Program-made: the position numbers and the translations under genes | Part shown: positions 60,791 through 64,000 of the stretch, piece after piece | How positions within the stretch are numbered: the first letter of the stretch is position 1 | Layout: every line of letters begins with the position of its first letter | Assembly: GCF_037113525.1 (NCBI RefSeq) | Contig: NZ_CP146963.1 | Location: 2,046,001-2,110,000, forward strand | DNA from: Butyrivibrio fibrisolvens | Lineage (GTDB): Bacteria > Bacillota > Clostridia > Lachnospirales > Lachnospiraceae | Reading direction: 5' to 3' | Length of the DNA: 64,000 nt | Notes under the pieces: generated by a model | What the model was told of the DNA's origin: nothing | Seen by the model: only the letters and a program-made list of their open reading frames with translations | The model's database searches: none

Positions 60791-62326
60791 ATGGAGAATA
60801 ATTCTTTTATCCTTCAAATGCAGGGGATAACAAAAGAATTTCCGGGTGTTAAAGCTCTTGATGATGTAAACCTCTCGGTGAGAAAAGGCACGATCCATGC
60901 TATATGCGGGGAGAATGGTGCCGGCAAATCTACGCTGATGAAGGTATTGTCAGGTGTTTATCCTTATGGCACATATGATGGCAAGATCATCTATATGGGA
61001 CAGGAGATGAAATTCAGGAATATCAAAGAATCTGAAGCAGCCGGAATAGCGATCATTCATCAGGAACTTACGATGATACCTGAGTTGTCCATAACAGAGA
61101 ATATCTTTATGGGCAATGAGATCGTCAGAAGAGGCCTGATAGATTGGACTGAGGAGAAGAAAAGGACCTATGAGATTCTAAAGAAGGTTGGACTTTCAAT
61201 AAATCCCGACATTCTTATAAAGCATTTGGGGGTAGGTCAACAGCAACTTGTAGAAATTGCAAAGGCGCTTTCTAAAAACGTCAAGCTTCTGATCCTGGAC
61301 GAGCCGACGTCAGCACTTAATGAAGCGGATTCTGAAAATCTTCTCAATCTTATGACAGAGCTTAAGAATAAAGGGATTACATGTATCATGATCTCTCATA
61401 AGCTCAACGAAATTGCTGCTGTATCTGATGCGGTTACCGTTATAAGAGACGGACACACTGTTGAAAGCTACGACGTTGAAGCCGGCAAAGTTGATGAAGA
61501 TAAGATCATCAAAGCTATGGTAGGACGTGCTATAGAGAACAGATATCCGGAACATAAACCCAAGATGGGGAAGGTCATATTCGAAGTATCTGACTGGTGC
61601 GTAGAAGATCCTGATGTGGAAGGAAGGATGGTATGTAAGAATGCAAGTTTTAATGTAAGAGCAGGTGAGATCGTGGGATTTGCAGGTCTCATGGGAGCTG
61701 GTCGTACAGAGCTTATGCGTTCTATTTTTGGCAAGAATTATGGAATCTACAGAGGCGGTAAGATCAAGATCAAAGGACATGAAGTCAAGATCAATTCGGT
61801 TGAGTCAGCTATAAAGCATGGTCTTGCATACGTGCCGGAAGACCGTAAGGTTCTGGGACTTAATCTTCTGGATTCCATAAGAAAAACAGTTGTAGCTGCG
61901 AATCTTGATAAGATCAAAAAGAATGGGCTTCTTGACCTAAATTTAGAGAAAAAGGCAGCAGAAGAATACCGCAAGTCATTAAAGATCAAAACATCTAATG
62001 TTGAAGCAGGTGTAACTACTCTTTCAGGTGGCAATCAGCAGAAAGTGGTTCTGTCTAAGTGGATGTTCACTGAGCCGGATATATTAATTCTTGATGAGCC
62101 GACACGAGGTATCGATGTAGGTGCTAAATATGAGATCTACAAGCTGATACATCAACTGGCTGATGAGGGGAAAGCTGTCATCCTGGTATCATCTGAACTA
62201 CCTGAACTTCTGGGTATGGCAGACAGGATCTACACTATCTTCGAAGGAACCATTACAGGTGAACTTCTAAGTAGTGAAGCTGATCAGGAAGTATTGATGA
62301 AGAAGATGACGATTACATCAAACTAA
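60791..62326 (+). CDS. Sugar ABC transporter ATPase, XylG/MglA type (two ATPase domains)
   Basis: 511 aa with two tandem ATPase domains, as in the RbsA/MglA/XylG family. Domain 1: GENGAGKST and VGQQQLVEIAKAL, LLILDEPTSAL. Domain 2: degenerate P-loop GLMGAGRTE, LSGGNQQKVVLSKW, ILILDEPTRGIDVG. RBS GGGAGGGG is at 60774-60781. It energises import of a monosaccharide with the permease and binding protein downstream. Confidence 0.93.
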   Translation: MENNSFILQMQGITKEFPGVKALDDVNLSVRKGTIHAICGENGAGKSTLMKVLSGVYPYGTYDGKIIYMGQEMKFRNIKESEAAGIAIIHQELTMIPELSITENIFMGNEIVRRGLIDWTEEKKRTYEILKKVGLSINPDILIKHLGVGQQQLVEIAKALSKNVKLLILDEPTSALNEADSENLLNLMTELKNKGITCIMISHKLNEIAAVSDAVTVIRDGHTVESYDVEAGKVDEDKIIKAMVGRAIENRYPEHKPKMGKVIFEVSDWCVEDPDVEGRMVCKNASFNVRAGEIVGFAGLMGAGRTELMRSIFGKNYGIYRGGKIKIKGHEVKINSVESAIKHGLAYVPEDRKVLGLNLLDSIRKTVVAANLDKIKKNGLLDLNLEKKAAEEYRKSLKIKTSNVEAGVTTLSGGNQQKVVLSKWMFTEPDILILDEPTRGIDVGAKYEIYKLIHQLADEGKAVILVSSELPELLGMADRIYTIFEGTITGELLSSEADQEVLMKKMTITSN

Positions 62327-62356
62327 TATATGGGATAGGAAAGGGTGGATACAATA

Positions 62357-63571
62357 ATGAAATATATCAAACAGATATTGGGTGGGGAACTTCGCCAATA
62401 TACAATGGTTCTTGCTTTGGGACTTCTTGTTATCATATTCGATATCATCTCAGGAGGAAGGATGCTGACTTCTTCCAACGTTCAGAATCTTATATCAGGT
62501 AATGCTTACGTTCTTGTACTGGCTCTGGGTATGCTGATGGTTATCGTTATAGGTCAGATCGACCTGTCGGTTGGCTCTGTTGCAGGTTTTGCCGGAATGG
62601 TCATGGCGCTTGTTGCACGAGACTACAATATTCCATGGTGGTGTGCAGTTCTTGTTGCTATTGCGATTGGTATACTTGCAGGTGCATGGCATGGATTCTT
62701 TTTATCACAGCTGGGTATTCCGGGATTTATCACAACACTAGGCGGAATGATGATCTTCAGAGGAGGGGTTATCTGGATCTCACATTCTATCTCAGTACCT
62801 GCACCCGAGGAACTTAAGTGGTTTGGAGCAGGTTATCTTCCCGAATGGGGACCGGCATTCACAGGAATGAACAATTCTACACTTCTTCTTGGAATCATCG
62901 GAATAGTATGCTACATGATCGCTCAGATAAGAAAGTACAAACATTCAGGTGACGGAACAGGTGAGAAGGATGCGTTATGGGCAGTAGTTGTAAGAATAAT
63001 CCTTATGTCAGTTCTCATAGGTTATTTTACCTGGTTGTTTGGATCAGGTCGTGTGGGAACATCTTTCCCGGTACCGGGACTTATCCTTCTGCTTCTTACA
63101 ATTATCTATCATATTATCACTCAGCGTACTGAGTATGGTCGTCATGTATATGCGGTAGGTGGTAATAAGTCTGCAGCAGCTCTTTCCGGTGTTAATGTAA
63201 AGAAGACCTATTTCCTTACAATGGTCAATATGTCATTTCTTGCAGCAGTTGCAGGTATCCTGTTCGTAGGACGTTCTACAGCAGCAGGACCGGCAGATGG
63301 TACATCCTGGGAGATGGATGCGATTGCATCAGTATTCATCGGCGGCGCAGCTGTATCAGGTGGTGTTGGTACTATCCTTGCAACAATCGTCGGTGGTCTT
63401 GTAATGGCTGTTCTTAACAACGGACTGATGCTTATGGGAGTTGGCGCAGACAAGACACAGGTTATCAAGGGATTTGTACTTCTTGCAGCAGTTGCTTTTG
63501 ATGTATACAACAAAAAGAGCGGCAAGGCTTCTATAATCGGAAGATTGTTCCCAAGTAAAGAGTCAAAGTGA
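62357..63571 (+). CDS. Sugar ABC transporter permease, XylH type
   Basis: 404 aa from ATG 62357 (GGTGGA just upstream); GTG 62345 is an alternative. About ten membrane segments with the BPD_transp_2 motifs GQIDLSVGSVAGF and GGNKSAAALSGVNV, IASVFIGGAAVSGGVG. The length (~400) fits the XylH/MmsB branch, which has extra membrane segments relative to RbsC (~320). Confidence 0.9.
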   Translation: MKYIKQILGGELRQYTMVLALGLLVIIFDIISGGRMLTSSNVQNLISGNAYVLVLALGMLMVIVIGQIDLSVGSVAGFAGMVMALVARDYNIPWWCAVLVAIAIGILAGAWHGFFLSQLGIPGFITTLGGMMIFRGGVIWISHSISVPAPEELKWFGAGYLPEWGPAFTGMNNSTLLLGIIGIVCYMIAQIRKYKHSGDGTGEKDALWAVVVRIILMSVLIGYFTWLFGSGRVGTSFPVPGLILLLLTIIYHIITQRTEYGRHVYAVGGNKSAAALSGVNVKKTYFLTMVNMSFLAAVAGILFVGRSTAAGPADGTSWEMDAIASVFIGGAAVSGGVGTILATIVGGLVMAVLNNGLMLMGVGADKTQVIKGFVLLAAVAFDVYNKKSGKASIIGRLFPSKESK

Positions 63572-63578
63572 TGTCTGG

Positions 63579-63609
63579 AAGGCAAGCCTGCTATATTATG
63601 CCGGGCCTT
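63579..63609 (+). other. Intergenic stem between permease and binding-protein genes
   Basis: AAGGC (63579-63583) can pair with GCCTT (63605-63609) around a loop of about 20 bases. It may protect the downstream mRNA and raise binding-protein expression. The stem is short. Confidence 0.3.
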
Positions 63610-63645
63610 AAATAAATAGCGAAAAACAATTTAGGAGGGTGAAAA

Positions 63646-64000
63646 ATGAGAAAAAGAGCATTAATGTCAATGGTTATGGTTGCCAGTCTGATGATAGCAT
63701 CATTAACCGGATGTGGCGGAAGCAGAGGGGGAGACGTTGAAACGCCGGCGTCTGGCGGAGCTTCAGATAATAGCGCAGTTACGTCAGGTGAAATGCCAGG
63801 ATTTGAAGAGGGCGCAACAATCGGTGTATCTCTTCCATGGCTTGGAACTCAGAACTGGAAAGAAGCTGAGGAAATGTTCACACAGCAGCTTACAGATGCA
63901 GGATATAATCCAATCGTACAGGCAGCGGATCAGAAAGTAACACAGCAGCAACAGCAGATCGAGTCTATGATAGAGAACGGCGCTAAGGTCATAGTAGTAG
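63646..64000 (+). CDS. Sugar-binding lipoprotein of the ABC transporter (3' truncated by window end)
   Basis: At least 118 aa, open to the window end. ATG 63646 has AGGAGGG at 63633-63639. Signal peptide and lipobox are clear (MIASLTGCGGS). A Gly/Ser-rich linker is followed by the PBP1-type start ATIGVSLPWLGTQNW, QLTDAGYNP and QQQQQIESMIENGAKVIVV, typical of the xylose/ChvE-type Peripla_BP_4 family. It delivers the sugar to the upstream permease and ATPase. Confidence 0.9.
   Translation, partial: MRKRALMSMVMVASLMIASLTGCGGSRGGDVETPASGGASDNSAVTSGEMPGFEEGATIGVSLPWLGTQNWKEAEEMFTQQLTDAGYNPIVQAADQKVTQQQQQIESMIENGAKVIVV

Overview
This window looks like chromosome of a low-to-moderate G+C anaerobic Firmicute of the Lachnospiraceae, most like Butyrivibrio or a relative. 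The evidence is gene content and order: miaB-mutS-mutL-miaA-PLP lyase-radC-mreBCD-PBP2-rodA, a HlyD-like protein beside sepF, lspA-rluD, a XylFGH-type sugar ABC system with a ROK regulator, a GldFG/DUF4340 exporter, and heavy c-di-GMP and sugar metabolism. The genus is an inference. Almost every gene is on the + strand. I see no rRNA, tRNA, CRISPR array, intact insertion sequence or prophage.

Layout. 1-4.5 kb: c-di-GMP signalling (PilZ receptor, cytosolic sugar-sensor-like GGDEF protein, 7TM GGDEF protein). 4.5-6.7 kb: GH13 glucosidase and an RpiB-family isomerase. 6.8-8.4 kb: AbiEi/AbiEii type IV toxin-antitoxin pair. 8.5-13.1 kb: dUTPase, then a four-gene unit (amino-acid-type ABC permease, ATPase with an extra C-terminal GHKL-like domain, FIST sensor, membrane-free chemoreceptor). 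13.5-19.7 kb: small zinc-ribbon protein, LacI-type regulator, and a divergent GldA/GldFG/DUF4340 exporter. 19.9-31.5 kb: FeoA, GltX, UvrD-like helicase, DUF4832 protein, DUF1292 protein, a GlgX-like protein that has lost its catalytic residues, DUF5662 protein, and an in-frame nuclease-like/PepT fusion. 31.6-49.5 kb: tRNA modification, mismatch repair and rod-shape/peptidoglycan genes, methylglyoxal synthase and a D,D-carboxypeptidase. 49.7-55.2 kb: small P-loop protein, HlyD-like protein, SepF, AroB, LspA, RluD. 55.4-59.3 kb: a looser accessory stretch (DUF3137 + LemA, an AT-rich lipoprotein, a membrane protein, a tyrosine-recombinase remnant, a methyltransferase). 59.5-64 kb: ROK regulator and sugar ABC transporter, whose binding-protein gene runs off the end.

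The most unusual signal lies between genes. Four intergenic palindromes of about 210-290 bp (5884-6108, 13108-13395, 21693-21903, 23982-24201) share conserved internal boxes and an apical loop, but their helical arms differ greatly in sequence from copy to copy while staying self-complementary within each copy. That is the pattern of a structured RNA or cruciform family under pairing constraint, or of a process that copies flanking DNA in inverted orientation. Smaller hairpin families with the same property (constant loop, varying but paired stem) occur at 55252-55427, 46642-46800 and 6181/18554.
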